Source of the DNA: Armatimonadota bacterium | GTDB lineage: Bacteria > Armatimonadota > DTGP01 > JAKQQT01 | Assembly: GCA_036504095.1 (NCBI GenBank) | Contig: DASXVS010000013.1 | Span: 1 to 64,000, forward strand | DNA: 64,000 nt | Direction: 5' to 3' | In this document: positions 15,964 to 25,113 of the stretch, piece after piece | Layout: every line of letters begins with the position of its first letter | How positions within the stretch are numbered: position 1 is the stretch's first letter | Position numbers and translations under genes: made by a program | The notes under the pieces: model-generated | Databases searched by the model: none | The model's input: only the letters and a program-made list of their open reading frames with translations | Told to the model about the DNA's origin: nothing

Positions 15964-17154
15964 ATGCGATTCCATAGAACAACCCTTGTTGCGAGCGCGG
16001 CGCTTTGTCTGGCACCCACCGTGCCGTCTCACGCGATTCCTGTGTTCGCGCGCAAATATGGCTTCAACTGCACGATGTGTCACTCCAATTTCCCGCGCCT
16101 CAATGACTACGGCCAGCGATATCGCATGAACGGTTATAGGCTCATGGGCCGTGAGGACGAGGAGAAGACTGTTTACGAAACCCCCGCCCCGCTGGCGCTG
16201 CGGACAAGCGCGACCTTCAACTCGGACAAATTCACTAACACGCCGGGCTCCAACGACGTGAAGCAGTTCCAGGTGAACAATCTGGACATCCTGTCTGCAG
16301 GCCTTTTGGACCGGAACATCGGCTACATGCTCGTATACCCGCCGAAGATCGAAGCCTCACGAGGCGTCGTTGGTCAGCCTGGCACTCTGGAAATGGCGAG
16401 CGTGGTTCTCTCAAATCCGAAAACGTCGTGGCTCAACGTGAGGGCCGGGCGCTTCGAACCGGGGGCGCTGGCGTTCAGCGTGAAACGGAGTCTTACGTTC
16501 TCTCCTTACGAGATATACAACTTCACATTCCCCGGCGGAACCCCGCTCTCCGACACGCAGACCGGCGTGGAACTGGCCGGGTTTGCCCGCGGCGGCACCG
16601 CTTACACCGCGGGCTGGCTGAACGGCGCTGCAACGAACAACGACAACCAGAGCGCTGACGATTTCTATATCCATGCTACGCACGTGATCGGTCCCGGAGA
16701 GGGGCAAACGGCGGGACAGCGGATCGGCCTGATGGGATATGCGGGCAAGGCCAAGCCGTCGGCTTTCGACGGCCCAACGGACCGCAAGGCAATCAGTCGT
16801 ATCGGCGTGGATGCAAGCCTCAACTTCAAACAGGTGAACCTGGCCCTCCAGTATCTCCACGGCAAAGACGACAAAGCCCTGTGGGGAACGGCGGACGACG
16901 TCAAGTACTCCGGCGGTTTCGCCGAGCTTAGCTTTCTGCCGTCAACCCGCATTGTGGGCTTCGGAAGGTACGACTGGGTGAAGACGCCCCGCTCGGTGAG
17001 CGCGGGCATCAAGCGGTGGACAATCGGTGGCAGGTATTACCTCGCCGACAGCATGGCGATCCACGCGGAGTATTCGGACCGCCGCCAGGCACAGCCCGAT
17101 GACGACAACGCGAAGGAGCGGCTGTTCGTATTCGGACTGGACTTCGGCATCTAG
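15964..17154 (+). CDS. Outer-membrane beta-barrel protein with one N-terminal heme c site
   Basis: 396 residues: signal peptide ending near SHA (22-24), a single heme motif Cys36-Cys39-His40 within FNCTMCHSNFPRLNDYG, then a long stretch of alternating beta strands ending in the F-type C-terminus FVFGLDFGI expected of outer-membrane barrels. Similar CxxCH-headed porins in other phyla lie beside periplasmic cytochromes. ATG 15964 is chosen over TTG 15958 because AGGAGG is 7 nt upstream. Its partner is the di-heme peroxidase gene, suggesting electron or peroxide traffic through the outer membrane; this role is inferred. Confidence 0.8.
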   Translation: MRFHRTTLVASAALCLAPTVPSHAIPVFARKYGFNCTMCHSNFPRLNDYGQRYRMNGYRLMGREDEEKTVYETPAPLALRTSATFNSDKFTNTPGSNDVKQFQVNNLDILSAGLLDRNIGYMLVYPPKIEASRGVVGQPGTLEMASVVLSNPKTSWLNVRAGRFEPGALAFSVKRSLTFSPYEIYNFTFPGGTPLSDTQTGVELAGFARGGTAYTAGWLNGAATNNDNQSADDFYIHATHVIGPGEGQTAGQRIGLMGYAGKAKPSAFDGPTDRKAISRIGVDASLNFKQVNLALQYLHGKDDKALWGTADDVKYSGGFAELSFLPSTRIVGFGRYDWVKTPRSVSAGIKRWTIGGRYYLADSMAIHAEYSDRRQAQPDDDNAKERLFVFGLDFGI

Positions 17155-17160
17155 AAACGC

Positions 17161-17185
17161 TGTCGGGGCCGTCGCGGCCCCGACA
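17161..17185 (+). terminator. Rho-independent terminator after the cytochrome-porin gene
   Basis: Perfect 11-bp stem TGTCGGGGCCG with loop TCG, followed by TGCCTTTTGC. It also separates this unit from the convergent GNAT gene. Confidence 0.85.
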
Positions 17186-17220
17186 TGCCTTTTGCTGATA
17201 GGGCAGCAAGGCGCGCACCT

Positions 17221-17673
17221 TCAGCTTGGAGAGAGAGCCTTCGTCATAAAATAGCGGGTCTCGCCCGGTGGAAAGTCCTCGAGGACCCCGAACACGTGGT
17301 ACCCTTCCCGCTCGTAAAAGGGCTGCGCCTGGAAGCTGAACGTGTCCAGCCACACGTTTGTGCAGCCTCGTCGCCAGCCCTCGGCCTCGACGGCGCGCAG
17401 GAGCCGCGTCCCGATTCCCTGTCCGCGCCATTCCTCCGCGACCGCCAGCGTGGCAACGTGCAGCCAGCCATGCATCGTTTCGGCGTGTACCCCGCCCACG
17501 ACCGCGCCATCTGCATCGCGCGCGATAACGGTAAGCGGCGCCCGGTTCGTCGCCCCGATGCGGGACTCATTGTGCCGGCGCAGAAACTCGTGTACCGCCA
17601 GCGCATCCTCCCGCGCTGGCTGCAAATGCACAGTGATGTTCACGCTGTGTGGAGGTTCTGTCACGGTAACCAC
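17221..17673 (-). CDS. GNAT family N-acetyltransferase
   Basis: 150 residues with a single GNAT fold: acetyl-CoA loop EEWRGQGIGTRLL, upstream strand HVATLAVA, and the C-terminal PFYEREGYHVFG strand-helix typical of the family. Substrate unknown. The start codon is uncertain: GTG at 17673 is very close to GGAG, and a second GTG four codons later is possible. It is the last gene of a minus-strand group with a membrane protein and metH, 21 bp from its neighbour. Confidence 0.85.
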   Translation of the reverse strand: MVTVTEPPHSVNITVHLQPAREDALAVHEFLRRHNESRIGATNRAPLTVIARDADGAVVGGVHAETMHGWLHVATLAVAEEWRGQGIGTRLLRAVEAEGWRRGCTNVWLDTFSFQAQPFYEREGYHVFGVLEDFPPGETRYFMTKALSPS

Positions 17674-17694
17674 ATCTCCGGTGCCATGAAGGTG

Positions 17695-18312
17695 CTACTT
17701 ATCTGTCACTGTCAACGCCGGGTTCCCGGATTGAAGTGCCCGATCGAAGCTCTCAACGTCTCGGACACGCAACTCGAGGCTCCCCACGCCGCCCGACATG
17801 TCGCGGTATTCCAGCAGGCGCCCTCGCTTACGCCAGCCTGTATGAGTAACCGCCGAGATGCTCGCCAAAGGTATGCGGTTCTCCAGCCCGTTCTCACGGC
17901 CGGTCCATATGAGGCGGAACGGCCAGCCCGGCCGGGTCCAGAGCTCGTCGTCCGTAACAGTCACTTCCAAGCAGTTACTCGCACCACCGAACCGAGAGAA
18001 TACCGAACGAAAGGAGCGTCCAGAGGCGGAAGCCTCGCGAAATCGAATCTCGCGAGGTGGTTCGGTCGGGAAGATATCGCCCCTCAGTTGGTTACGAAGG
18101 GCATGCAGTGCGAATAGGGCGATCACCATGAGGAACAGAGCAGCCATATAGATCAGGAAGTCGTTGGGATGGTTGAAGAGCCTGATGCCCAAGCGTGTGC
18201 GCAAAGGCAACCCGAAGAAGATCGCCAGAAAGAGAACTGTGTAGACGACGGACAGGAGCTTTATGAGGCGGTCGATGAGGTCGTACAGCGGTGTTCGTGG
18301 GCGGATCGGCAT
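17695..18312 (-). CDS. Two-TM membrane protein with a PH/GRAM-like cytosolic part
   Basis: 205 residues, not assigned to a named family. Two membrane segments (about 14-36 and 50-70) are followed by a soluble domain with the pattern LEVTVTDDELWTRPGWPFRL and IPLASISAVTH, as in bacterial PH-like (YdbT/PH-associated) domains. The start is followed 38 bp downstream of metH, so it is probably translated from the metH transcript. Function unknown. Confidence 0.6.
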   Translation of the reverse strand: MPIRPRTPLYDLIDRLIKLLSVVYTVLFLAIFFGLPLRTRLGIRLFNHPNDFLIYMAALFLMVIALFALHALRNQLRGDIFPTEPPREIRFREASASGRSFRSVFSRFGGASNCLEVTVTDDELWTRPGWPFRLIWTGRENGLENRIPLASISAVTHTGWRKRGRLLEYRDMSGGVGSLELRVRDVESFDRALQSGNPALTVTDK

Positions 18313-18350
18313 TTGCGAGTCTCTTTTCCTGATTCGGTTGGAGTTGGGTG

Positions 18351-21300
18351 TTACACTGCCCCGAAGTAGATGGCGTCCGGGTGGTGGATCACTAGCGCGG
18401 CGGTGCTCTGGTCCGGGACCAGTTGGCCGGCTTCCGTAACCTCCATGCCTAGTTCCTCACCGGCCGGCAGCAGTGTGAACAGCGTGTGGTGCTGTTCCAG
18501 GTCCGGGCAGGCGGGGTATCCCCAGCTATACCGGTGCCCCTGGTTTCGCGGGATGCCTAACTCGTCCGCAATCCGGCGGTGCATCCACTCGGCGGTGGCT
18601 TCCGCGGTCTCAACGCTGAGCCCATGAAGGAAATACGAGAGGCTGTAATCGCCTGCCTTGTTCAAGGCCTCGCATATCTCAGTAGCGCGCGGGCCAACCG
18701 TCACGACCTGCAGCGGCAGCACATCGGTCCGATCGGCGGACAGGTAATCGGACAGGCACAGGTATGGCGGCCCGGCCTGTCGCGGGAAGTCGAAGCGGGC
18801 GACCTCCTTGTTATGGTCAGCGGGGTCGAATACCACTACGGATTCGCCTTCCCGGCGCGCCGGGAAATAGCCGTAGACCGCCTTTGGCGCCAACCAGCCT
18901 TCGGCCTCACATTGCGCCTTGAGTTCGGCCAGTTTCGGTTCGAAAGTGTCGCGCTTTAGCGCCTCATACTCATCGCCCTTGGCGTTCTTTGCGCCCCATT
19001 GAAGGCGGTAGAGCTCGTTCAGGTCGAGGAGCGGCCAGATCTCGCTGAGCGGAATTCCGGGGACGACCCTGGTGCCCCAGAACGGCGCGGTCGGGATGGG
19101 CGCATCGGCCACTTTGGAGCGTTCCTGCGCCGGCGCGGCGGCGCGGCGAGCTGCCTTGTCGGCGTCCCGTCCGAATGTTCGCGCGGCGTCCAGGAGCGTT
19201 TGCTCGTAGAGAGCCTCCCGGGCATCGCCGTCCGTGAGCCGGTCCATCTTGTCCAGCCCCTCGAAAGCATCTTTGCAGTAATAGATTCCTGCGTTGTACG
19301 CGCGGCCCTCCGCCACATAGAGCGCACGATGTCCGAAGGCGGGGTTGATGGCGGCACCGCCGATGATGACCGGTATGCTCAGCCCGCGTTTGTCTAACTC
19401 CTTCACGCAGAGCGGCATCTGTTTGCTCGTGCTCACGAGAAGGGCGCTCAGGCCGATCGCGTCCGCGCCAACTTCAACGGCTTTCTCGATGATGGTGTTG
19501 ATGGGGACCTGCTTACCGAGATCGTAAACAGTGTAGCCATTGTTCGACAGGATGGTATTCACCAGTGATTTCCCGATATCGTGAACGTCGCCGAAGACGG
19601 TCGCCAGGACGAGCTTGCCCTTTGTGGAGCCTTCCTTCTTCTCCAGGTACTGCTCCAGGTGGGCGACGGAGGCCTTCATTACCTCGGCGCTCTGGAGAAC
19701 GAACGGCAGGATCAGCTCGCCGGCGCCGAATTTGTCACCGACCTCCTTCATCGCCGGCAGCAATACGTTGTTCAGCACATCGATGGCGCCGTCGGCGCGG
19801 CGGGTGCCCGCTGCCTCCCTGTCACTCAGGGCGGTCTCGATATCTTCGGTCACGCCGTCGCGCTTCCGGTGGAGGATCCGGTAGTGGATGCGCTCCTCGA
19901 CGCTCAGGCCTTCCATCGGATCCACTCGTCCGGCGCTGGCGTCTGGAGCGTCCACAGTCTCGAAATAGCCGATGTAGCGGGCGAGGGCGTCCGGGCGGCG
20001 GTTGAGAACCAGGTCATCGGCCAGGTCGCGCTGGTCGGCGTCCACCTCGGAGTAGGGAGTGATGTGCGCCGGGTTGACGATAGCCATGTCCAGGCCGGCC
20101 TTGACGGCGTGGTGCAGGAAGACGCTGTTGAGCACGGCGCGCGCGTGCGGGCTGATGCCGAACGACAGATTGCTCACGCCAAGGATGGTCATCGTGCCGG
20201 GCAGTTCGGCCTTGATGCGTCTCAGGGCGTTCAGATTTTCCACGGCGGAGTTTGCCAGGTCCTCCTGGCCGGTGACGACCGGGAATACCTGCACATCATA
20301 GATCAGCGTGTCCGGCGTCATGCCGTACTCGCCGACCACGATATCGTACAGTTTTCGCGCCACGTTGAACTTCGCCTCGGCGGTCTTCGCCATCCCGTTC
20401 TCGTCGATGGTCATCGCCACGACGGCGGCGCCGTGCTCGCGCAGGATGGGCAGCCATTTGTCCACGCGTTCCGAGCGGTTCTCCAGGTTAATGCTGTTGA
20501 CGATGGCGCGGCCTGGATATATCTTCAGCGCGGCCTCCATCACGTCGGCCTCGGTAGTGTCAATGACCAACGGCGCCTCGATGCCCATCGCGAGGGTCTT
20601 GACCAGTTTCACCATCTGGTCTCGCTCGTCCTGGCGCTCGGTCATGGCCACGCACACATCCAGAACGTGCGCGCCGCCGTCCACCTGCTCGCGGGCAACG
20701 TCGAGGCAGCCATTATAGTCGTCCTTGAGGAGAAGGCGCTTGATCTTGCGGCTGCCCACCGAATTGACCCGCTCACCCACGATGAGCGGCGCCGGTACCT
20801 GCTGCATATCGAACCGCCGCATGCCGGACGACACACCGGGAACGTAATAGGGGCAGTCTTCCGTATCGGCATTCGTAACTTTGGCGCCGTCGAACGCCGA
20901 CCAGAAGCGACGGGGCTTGTCGCGGTACGGCGCGATGGCATCGTTGACCGCCGCCATATGCTCATGCGTGGTCCCGCAACACCCGCCGACGATGTTGACA
21001 CCGAAATCGCGCACGAACTCCGCCATATACGCACTGAACTTATCCGGCGTCTGACGATAAACCGCTTCGCCATCCGGCCCCTGCTCGGGGAGTCCGGCAT
21101 TTGGGAGGCACGACACCGGCAGTGAAGCGTTTTCCGTGAGGTAGCCTATGGGATCGCGGAACATCTCGGGGCCGGCGGAGCAGTTCAGGCCGATGACATG
21201 GATCGGAAGCGCCTGGAGAGTTGTCATCAGCGCGGCGATGTCCGTTCCAAACAGCATTTTGCCGTTCTCCGGTACAAGGAACACCTGGGCCATCACCGGC

Positions 21301-21866
21301 ACGCGGCGCAATCCGTTCCGGAAGGCCCGCTCGAAGCCGGCGATACCGGCCTTCAGTTCCAGAACGTCGAAAGAAGTCTCCAGAAGGAGGACGTCCGCGC
21401 CGCCCTCGACCAGCCCGGTCCCCTGTTCAGCAAAAGTGTCCGCCAGTTCGTCGAAAGTGATCTTCGACAAAACGGGGTCGTTTCCGCTGGGAAGCCGTCC
21501 CGTGGGGCCGCAGCTGCCGACGACGAATCGCGGGTGTTCCGGCGTGGAGAAGCGGTCCGCCACAGTGCGGGCTATCGCGGCGGCAGTGCGGTTAAGTTCG
21601 CGGGTATCCTCTCCGAGGCCGTATTCGGCCAGGCGAAGCCTCGTGCCGTTGAAGGTATCCGTCTCCACCGCGTCGCACCCGGCTTGGAAAAAGCGCGCAT
21701 GAATCTCCTCGATGACGTCCGGCCGCGTTCGAACGAGAATCTCGTTACAGCCATGCAAGCCGCCGAAATCGGCGTCATTCAGCCCGAACGTCTGGATCGA
21801 CGTGCCCATGGCGCCGTCGAACAACAGCACGCGCGTCTTCAATGTGTCTAGAAAGCGGGAATTCAT
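18351..21866 (-). CDS. metH: Cobalamin-dependent methionine synthase
   Basis: Transfers methyl from methyl-THF to homocysteine through cobalamin. The 1171-residue protein has all four modules: homocysteine domain (LLFDGAMGTSIQ; zinc site with GLNCSAG and GGCCGTTHEH), pterin domain (VGERVNSVGSRKIKRLL), B12 domain with the base-off His in VFGDVHDIGKSLV, and a reactivation AdoMet domain (YSWGYPACPDLEQHH). Length is close to that of E. coli MetH. No cobalamin riboswitch is seen; the hemerythrin gene ends only 62 bp upstream. Confidence 0.97.
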   Translation of the reverse strand: MNSRFLDTLKTRVLLFDGAMGTSIQTFGLNDADFGGLHGCNEILVRTRPDVIEEIHARFFQAGCDAVETDTFNGTRLRLAEYGLGEDTRELNRTAAAIARTVADRFSTPEHPRFVVGSCGPTGRLPSGNDPVLSKITFDELADTFAEQGTGLVEGGADVLLLETSFDVLELKAGIAGFERAFRNGLRRVPVMAQVFLVPENGKMLFGTDIAALMTTLQALPIHVIGLNCSAGPEMFRDPIGYLTENASLPVSCLPNAGLPEQGPDGEAVYRQTPDKFSAYMAEFVRDFGVNIVGGCCGTTHEHMAAVNDAIAPYRDKPRRFWSAFDGAKVTNADTEDCPYYVPGVSSGMRRFDMQQVPAPLIVGERVNSVGSRKIKRLLLKDDYNGCLDVAREQVDGGAHVLDVCVAMTERQDERDQMVKLVKTLAMGIEAPLVIDTTEADVMEAALKIYPGRAIVNSINLENRSERVDKWLPILREHGAAVVAMTIDENGMAKTAEAKFNVARKLYDIVVGEYGMTPDTLIYDVQVFPVVTGQEDLANSAVENLNALRRIKAELPGTMTILGVSNLSFGISPHARAVLNSVFLHHAVKAGLDMAIVNPAHITPYSEVDADQRDLADDLVLNRRPDALARYIGYFETVDAPDASAGRVDPMEGLSVEERIHYRILHRKRDGVTEDIETALSDREAAGTRRADGAIDVLNNVLLPAMKEVGDKFGAGELILPFVLQSAEVMKASVAHLEQYLEKKEGSTKGKLVLATVFGDVHDIGKSLVNTILSNNGYTVYDLGKQVPINTIIEKAVEVGADAIGLSALLVSTSKQMPLCVKELDKRGLSIPVIIGGAAINPAFGHRALYVAEGRAYNAGIYYCKDAFEGLDKMDRLTDGDAREALYEQTLLDAARTFGRDADKAARRAAAPAQERSKVADAPIPTAPFWGTRVVPGIPLSEIWPLLDLNELYRLQWGAKNAKGDEYEALKRDTFEPKLAELKAQCEAEGWLAPKAVYGYFPARREGESVVVFDPADHNKEVARFDFPRQAGPPYLCLSDYLSADRTDVLPLQVVTVGPRATEICEALNKAGDYSLSYFLHGLSVETAEATAEWMHRRIADELGIPRNQGHRYSWGYPACPDLEQHHTLFTLLPAGEELGMEVTEAGQLVPDQSTAALVIHHPDAIYFGAV

Positions 21867-21928
21867 AAGGTCATTCTAACACGCAGGACGAATGCCGCGT
21901 GCCGGGAACGTGGAAAGGCAGACGGGGT

Positions 21929-22435
21929 TCACGGCGCCTGCACGGCGGCAAAGGCGACGTCGATGGCTGCCAGTTCGTCGGGAGTCAGCATCTGCTGCGT
22001 GAGACGGAACACGATGTTGTCTTCCTTGTAGATGTGTTTCTGAAAGGCGCGGACCAACTGCTTTCCGGCCAAACGAACGGCTTCAGGCGCGCCCGGGGCG
22101 CCCGCCTCCCAATGATCTACCTCGTCTGCGAAGCGATCGACCAACTTGCGCAGCACGCCATGTTCTTCGGTGAGCACGTACACGGGTCCGCCGACGATGG
22201 GGGCATTCTCGGCGGGGAAGACGCGCGAGATCGCGGGAAATAACGCCTGCTCCTCGCGCTTGAAATGGAACCACACCTCGTGAGTGATGAACTCCAATGC
22301 GTTCCTGAGCGCGATGGCGGTATCGGGATCGGCCGGGTCAGAGACGGAATCAAGGTTCACGAGCAGTTCTTCAAGACGCCGTGACACCTCTTTATGATCC
22401 GCCCGCAGCCGTCCAAGCGCCGTTTCCTGGTCCAT
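21929..22435 (-). CDS. Hemerythrin-like HHE domain protein
   Basis: 168 residues, four-helix HHE cation-binding domain. Expected His/Glu ligands are visible in LRADHKEVSRRL, THEVWFHFKREEQALFP, LTEEHGVLRKLV and FQKHIYKEDNIVF. Such proteins bind a di-iron centre and handle O2, NO or iron stress. The ATG at 22435 follows AAGGAGGG by 7 nt; the open frame upstream is not conserved-looking. It precedes metH in the same direction; oxygen or NO protection of cobalamin chemistry would be a possible but unproved link. Confidence 0.88.
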   Translation of the reverse strand: MDQETALGRLRADHKEVSRRLEELLVNLDSVSDPADPDTAIALRNALEFITHEVWFHFKREEQALFPAISRVFPAENAPIVGGPVYVLTEEHGVLRKLVDRFADEVDHWEAGAPGAPEAVRLAGKQLVRAFQKHIYKEDNIVFRLTQQMLTPDELAAIDVAFAAVQAP

Positions 22436-22591
22436 AGGTTCGCCCTCCTTGCGTTCATCGGAAAGGACGGATCGCGCAGCCCCGTCATTTGACAAACACG
22501 TCACTACGGGGGCTGGTGCCAGGAGAATGGGAGCCTGATGTCTCGCTGGGTTAATGGAGAGCCCGCGGGCCCGCCGGAATTGCCGCGCACT

Positions 22592-22912
22592 TCAGAACGA
22601 GAGAACCCTGTCCGCACGCCCGATCAGATCGTGCAGCGCCTTCATGTCGGACGTCTGGTAAATGTCCGAGGCGCCGAGACCGTGATTCTGGAGGCAGGTG
22701 CCGCATGCGAGAACATCGCCGCCCTCGTGGATGAATGCCCGCGCCTTTCCGGGCAGACCAAACCAGCTGTCATCCGCGCGGCCAATCTCAACGGCCTCGC
22801 CCATCAGGAAGACGGTCACGGCATCACCGGATGCAAGGGAAAACGCGCCGAGACGAAAGGCATTGCTCATCGTCTCGGCGTTAAGTGAATTGAGAATCAG
22901 CGCAAGGTGCAT
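22592..22912 (-). CDS. DsrE/DsrF-like small sulfur-relay family protein
   Basis: 106 residues with the DsrE fold pattern: LALILNSLNAETMSNAFRLG start, DAVTVFLMGEAVE strand and the Cys motif LACGTCLQNHGLG. Family members bind sulfur as persulfide or act as subunits in sulfur relay. GGGGAG lies before the ATG. It starts 12 bp after dapA ends and so is the last gene of the lysine/DAP unit, an unexpected partner. Confidence 0.82.
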   Translation of the reverse strand: MHLALILNSLNAETMSNAFRLGAFSLASGDAVTVFLMGEAVEIGRADDSWFGLPGKARAFIHEGGDVLACGTCLQNHGLGASDIYQTSDMKALHDLIGRADRVLSF

Positions 22913-22924
22913 CGGTTCTCCCCG

Positions 22925-23830
22925 CTACAGCTCAGTTTGCAGGACCTTCTCCAGGACCTTCTTCAGCGTCGCCCGTTCGGCGTCCGTCGCCTCGATGAGC
23001 GGGCGGCGCAGGCCGCCGACCGGGAAGCCAACCATCTCGAGCGCCGCCTTGACCAGGATCGGATTCGGCGCGGCAAAGATGCCTTCGAAGATAGGCATCA
23101 GGTGGTGGTGTAACGCCACCGCCCGGGCCGGAAGGCCATCGAAATGCGCGGTTACCATCTCCTTGATCTGCGGGCCGACGATATGGGAAGCCACGCTGAT
23201 GACACCGCTTCCGCCCAGCGCGAGTATCGCGAGCGTCGCGGAGTCGTCGCCGCTGTACAGAGTGAAATCTGGGGGCGTGACCTCCAGATATCGGCTCACC
23301 TGATCCATGCTTTTCGCCGCTTCCTTGACGCCGATGATGTTCGGCACGTCGGCGGCCAGACGCCCGAGGGTCTCCGGCTCAAGGTTGCGGGGCGAGCGCG
23401 GCGGGATATTGTAAAGGATCACCGGCAGCGATGTCGATTCGGCGACGGTGCGAAAGTGCTGGTAAAGGCCTTCCTGCGGCGGATTGTTGTAGTAGGGTAC
23501 GACCAGCATGATTCCGTCCACGCCCGCCTTCTCGGCATTACGCGTGAGTTTCTGGCTTTCGTTCGTGGAGTTGGTTCCCCCCCCGGCAACAACGGCTACA
23601 CGCTTGCCGACCGCCGCAACGACCACCCGGGCCAGAACAGAGTCCTCTTCGTGGGACAGTGTGGGCGATTCGCCGGTCGTGCCGCTTACCACGATACCGT
23701 CGCTGCCGCTGTCCGCCAGTCGGTTGGCCAGTTCGGCCGCCCGGTCGTAATCAATCGAACCGTCCTCTTTGAACGGTGTCACCATCGCGGTGAGCATGCG
23801 CCCGAACCGCGGTCCTTCTGTGTATAACAT
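22925..23830 (-). CDS. dapA: 4-hydroxy-tetrahydrodipicolinate synthase
   Basis: Condenses pyruvate with aspartate semialdehyde, first committed step to DAP and lysine. 301 residues; TIM-barrel class I aldolase with VVSGTTGESPTLSHEE, active-site Tyr in VILYNIPPRS and Schiff-base Lys in NIIGVKEAAKS. AAGGAAAG 8 nt upstream supports the ATG. It follows asd across a 104-bp gap that contains a GGAAATGGGGAAAC-type palindrome. Confidence 0.96.
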   Translation of the reverse strand: MLYTEGPRFGRMLTAMVTPFKEDGSIDYDRAAELANRLADSGSDGIVVSGTTGESPTLSHEEDSVLARVVVAAVGKRVAVVAGGGTNSTNESQKLTRNAEKAGVDGIMLVVPYYNNPPQEGLYQHFRTVAESTSLPVILYNIPPRSPRNLEPETLGRLAADVPNIIGVKEAAKSMDQVSRYLEVTPPDFTLYSGDDSATLAILALGGSGVISVASHIVGPQIKEMVTAHFDGLPARAVALHHHLMPIFEGIFAAPNPILVKAALEMVGFPVGGLRRPLIEATDAERATLKKVLEKVLQTEL

Positions 23831-23851
23831 TTGGGGCTCTTTCCTTGTGGA

Positions 23852-23923
23852 GGAAATGGGGAAACGGAGAAATGAGGAAATCGCGACAACCGCGTTACCA
23901 CATTTCCTCGTTTCCCCATTTCC
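23852..23923. repeat. Purine-rich imperfect palindrome, GGAAATGGGGAAAC family
   Basis: The left arm GGAAATGGGGAAACG pairs with CGTTTCCCCATTTCC at the right; a 7-nt insertion (GAGAAAT) lies within the left side before GAGGAAAT. It stands after the asd stop and before dapA, so it could attenuate or punctuate the transcript. Confidence 0.8.
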
Positions 23924-23934
23924 GCTCTGCGCTG

Positions 23935-25020
23935 TTATCCGATATAGCCCTGCTCAGCCAGCATCTCCGCGGTGAGCACGCAACCCTTGGCCGCTCCCAT
24001 CTTGGTGTTGTGGCTCACCAGAACGTATTTGATGCCGTTGGGGAGCGCCGCGTCTTCGCGGATGCGGCCTACCACGGTAGTCATTCCGTCTTCCAGAAGG
24101 CGATCCCACTTGGGCTGCGGGCGGAAAGGGTCATCGGTAACGGTGATCATGTTGCACGGGGCGCTCGGAAGGTGCTTTGCCGCTTCGCCATTGAAGGCCA
24201 CCATCGCCGCTTTGACTTCCGCCGGCGTTGCGTGCTTGTCCAGCGCCACGAACACGCTCTCGGTGTGTCCGTCCTGAACGCCGACGCGCGTACAGGTGCA
24301 AGACACGCCGAACGCGCCGTCGTGGATCGCTTCGCCGCTGAAGGCGCCGAGGATCTTTTTCGTCTCGAGCTGGACCTTCTCCTCTTCCTTAGGGATATAG
24401 GGGATCACGTTATCCAGGATATCCAGCCCCAGCACGCCGCCGCTGCGGCCCGCACCGGAAATGGCCTGCATAGACGTCATCAGGACGGTCCTGATGCCGA
24501 ACGCTTCCGCCAATGGCTTCAGCGTGATCGCCAGGCCAACCGTGGTGCAGTTCGGGTTAGGCGTGATGAAGCCCTTCCAGCCGCGCTTCTTCCGTTGAAC
24601 GTCCAGGAGTTTCGAGTGCTCGGGATTTACATTCGGGATCAGCAGAGGCACGTCATCGTCGTATCGGAACGCCGAGGCCGTGCTGATGACCGGTGTGGTG
24701 ACCGCGTATTTGGGTTCCAGTATGCGCGCGGTATCCGCCTCCAGCGCTGTGAAGATCACGTCGTAGTCCGCCGCATCGATCTCGGAGGAGAGCAGGACCG
24801 TCATGTCCTTGATCTCGGGCTTCGGCTTCTCCTCGCAAAACCACTGCGATGCTCCGTTCGCGGCGCGCGTGGCGTCGCCGTACTTCTTGCCGGCGCTGCG
24901 CTCGGATCCGGCGAGCCCGGCGATCTTGATGAACGGATGGTTCTGCAGCGCGACGATAAACTGCTGGCCGACGATCCCCGTCGCCCCAACGATACACGCT
25001 TTCAATATCTTCTTAGCCAT
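23935..25020 (-). CDS. asd: Aspartate-semialdehyde dehydrogenase, archaeal/fungal type
   Basis: Reduces aspartyl phosphate to aspartate semialdehyde, feeding lysine, threonine and methionine. 361 residues; Rossmann start [13 protein letters not shown] and active-site Cys in [18 protein letters not shown]. This active-site context and length match the archaeal/fungal Asd subfamily rather than the common bacterial one. [11 protein letters not shown]-like loop reads [18 protein letters not shown] precedes the ATG. Lies between dapB and dapA. Confidence 0.95.
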   Translation of the reverse strand: MAKKILKACIVGATGIVGQQFIVALQNHPFIKIAGLAGSERSAGKKYGDATRAANGASQWFCEEKPKPEIKDMTVLLSSEIDAADYDVIFTALEADTARILEPKYAVTTPVISTASAFRYDDDVPLLIPNVNPEHSKLLDVQRKKRGWKGFITPNPNCTTVGLAITLKPLAEAFGIRTVLMTSMQAISGAGRSGGVLGLDILDNVIPYIPKEEEKVQLETKKILGAFSGEAIHDGAFGVSCTCTRVGVQDGHTESVFVALDKHATPAEVKAAMVAFNGEAAKHLPSAPCNMITVTDDPFRPQPKWDRLLEDGMTTVVGRIREDAALPNGIKYVLVSHNTKMGAAKGCVLTAEMLAEQGYIG

Positions 25021-25113
25021 CTTACTCCTCTAACTCACGCTTGGCGCATAGCCGCCAAACGTCCGACCATATTACCCCACAGGGACTCCCGTTCGTGAGC
25101 GCCCCCGACATCA

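Noticed and set aside
19581-21125. 514-codon open frame antisense to metH
   Set aside because: metH is a certain gene with all four domains; the antisense frame is a by-product of its GC-rich codons and resembles no protein.
21867-21928. Cobalamin or SAM riboswitch before metH
   Set aside because: Only 62 bp separate metH from the hemerythrin gene and no riboswitch core is visible.
23845-25098. 417-codon plus-strand frame across asd
   Set aside because: Antisense to a well supported gene and reads through the palindrome.
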